Source: a virus. Taken from it: DNA of 64,000 nucleotides. The stretch is from positions 62,001 to 126,000 of IMG/VR virus record IMGVR_UViG_3300037882_002341; one strand, given 5' to 3'. Positions 63,433 through 64,000 of this stretch are shown here, piece by piece (position 1 is the stretch's first letter; every line of letters begins with the position of its first letter). The notes beneath the pieces are model-generated. The model was given only the letters and a program-made list of their open reading frames with translations, searched no databases and was not told the origin of the DNA. The position numbers were made by a program, and so were the translations under genes.

Positions 63433-64000
63433 TATTTCCTCGGTATGACTATGGCTTCACTTCTAGATAGTTCTGCTACGGGTGCTTTAGTTCTCTTCTG
63501 ACTATCCCACTCCTCCGCAGTAAGTTCAGGTGTGGAAGGTGTGCCTAAAGAACTCCAACACGTCTTCTTAAAGTCACAGTACGTACAGGCAAAAGAACCC
63601 TTTTCAACATACGGCTCATGTTGAGCGGGATCTTTATTCTTTGTTTTAGTAAGCTGAGATCTAAATCTAGTTTGAACAAGCTTAGAATCAGTTGCATTCA
63701 TATCCACAAACTGGCTACCCTTACCTGTATTTGTAGCCAGAGTTAGCAATTCTTTATTAGAGTACTGAATTTCAAAGTCCCTTGGAGGAATGGTCCCTGC
63801 CTTAAGATGTTTCTTTAACTCAGTATACCTTTCACGTATCTGTCCCCAGGTAAGCCAATCTAAGTCCCAAGTTCTCTCAGAGCTATAGCAGCGTAGATAG
63901 GCACTATCCGGTGGTCTACTAGCTCCAACGGGCAAGTTGGCCCACTCAAACATAAACATATTGGTATTCATCTCTCTACTACAATAGAAGAGAGCACCAT
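63432..64000 (-). CDS. PD-(D/E)XK nuclease-like protein, C-terminal part
   Basis: The frame is open to the window edge, so the N-terminal portion is missing. The visible part has FYCSREMNTNMFMFEW near the edge (the PD-(D/E)XK core and a following strand are plausible here), a long helical stretch, and a C-terminal CTYCDFKKTCW cluster of three Cys. This ending is typical of RecB/AddB/Cas4-like nucleases, where Cys residues bind an iron-sulfur cluster together with a fourth Cys further upstream. Phage versions act in DNA processing or recombination. The lysine of the active site cannot be confirmed from this fragment. The start at 63971 is probably internal. Confidence 0.65.
   Translation of the reverse strand, partial: GALFYCSREMNTNMFMFEWANLPVGASRPPDSAYLRCYSSERTWDLDWLTWGQIRERYTELKKHLKAGTIPPRDFEIQYSNKELLTLATNTGKGSQFVDMNATDSKLVQTRFRSQLTKTKNKDPAQHEPYVEKGSFACTYCDFKKTCWSSLGTPSTPELTAEEWDSQKRTKAPVAELSRSEAIVIPRK

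Noticed and set aside
1-64000. tRNA genes
   Set aside because: No cloverleaf was found by eye in the few gaps; coding density leaves almost no room.

Overview
The window is the interior of a large tailed-bacteriophage genome, most likely a phage with a contractile tail. The evidence is a gp25-like baseplate wedge gene followed by a Baseplate_J gene, a giant baseplate-hub protein and a long run of tail-fibre or tail-spike genes. Genes are packed nearly edge to edge. The standard code fits: TAA, TAG and TGA all end genes. By eye G+C is in the 40s percent, with heavy use of AGA/AGG, ATA and CTA/CTT codons. The host cannot be named. It is presumably a bacterium, since the phage carries a peptide deformylase and a GroES-like co-chaperonin. 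No tRNA, CRISPR array, integrase or lysis gene was seen. Capsid, portal, terminase and DNA polymerase genes must lie outside the window.

Region 1 (1-51,992, + strand) is a structural module of about 52 kb. It opens with three giant genes: a protein of at least 1351 aa cut by the window edge, a 1554-aa protein carrying the signature of the RNA polymerase beta-prime catalytic core (DFDSD at residues 1035-1039), and a 2289-aa hub-like protein. Baseplate wedge genes follow (15.6-18.7 kb), then a long series of adhesin-like and baseplate-periphery proteins with carbohydrate-binding-like, beta-helix, LamG-like, Ig-like and discoidin-like folds (18.7-51.7 kb). A small-ORF cluster (31.9-32.4 kb) and a free-standing GIY-YIG endonuclease (38.4 kb) interrupt this series. 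Sixteen + strand gene junctions are the one-base overlap TAATG, often without a clear Shine-Dalgarno sequence, which suggests translational coupling along very long mRNAs.

Region 2 (51,996-64,000, - strand) meets region 1 tail to tail with only three bases between the stop codons. It encodes an ATP-dependent DNA ligase, a GroES-like protein, an adenosylcobalamin-dependent ribonucleotide reductase, thymidylate synthase, peptide deformylase, a NUDIX hydrolase, an HD phosphohydrolase, several Cys-rich small proteins, and the C-terminal part of a PD-(D/E)XK nuclease with a Cys cluster. This is a nucleotide-supply and host-modification module. A rho-independent terminator at 53.9 kb divides it.

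The most notable feature is the RNA-polymerase-like protein between two giant virion-type genes and directly upstream of the baseplate hub. By analogy with virion RNA polymerases of phiKZ-like and crAss-like phages and gp64 of Thermus phage P23-45, it may be packaged and injected to transcribe early genes. That role is inference; the motif match is visible in the sequence.
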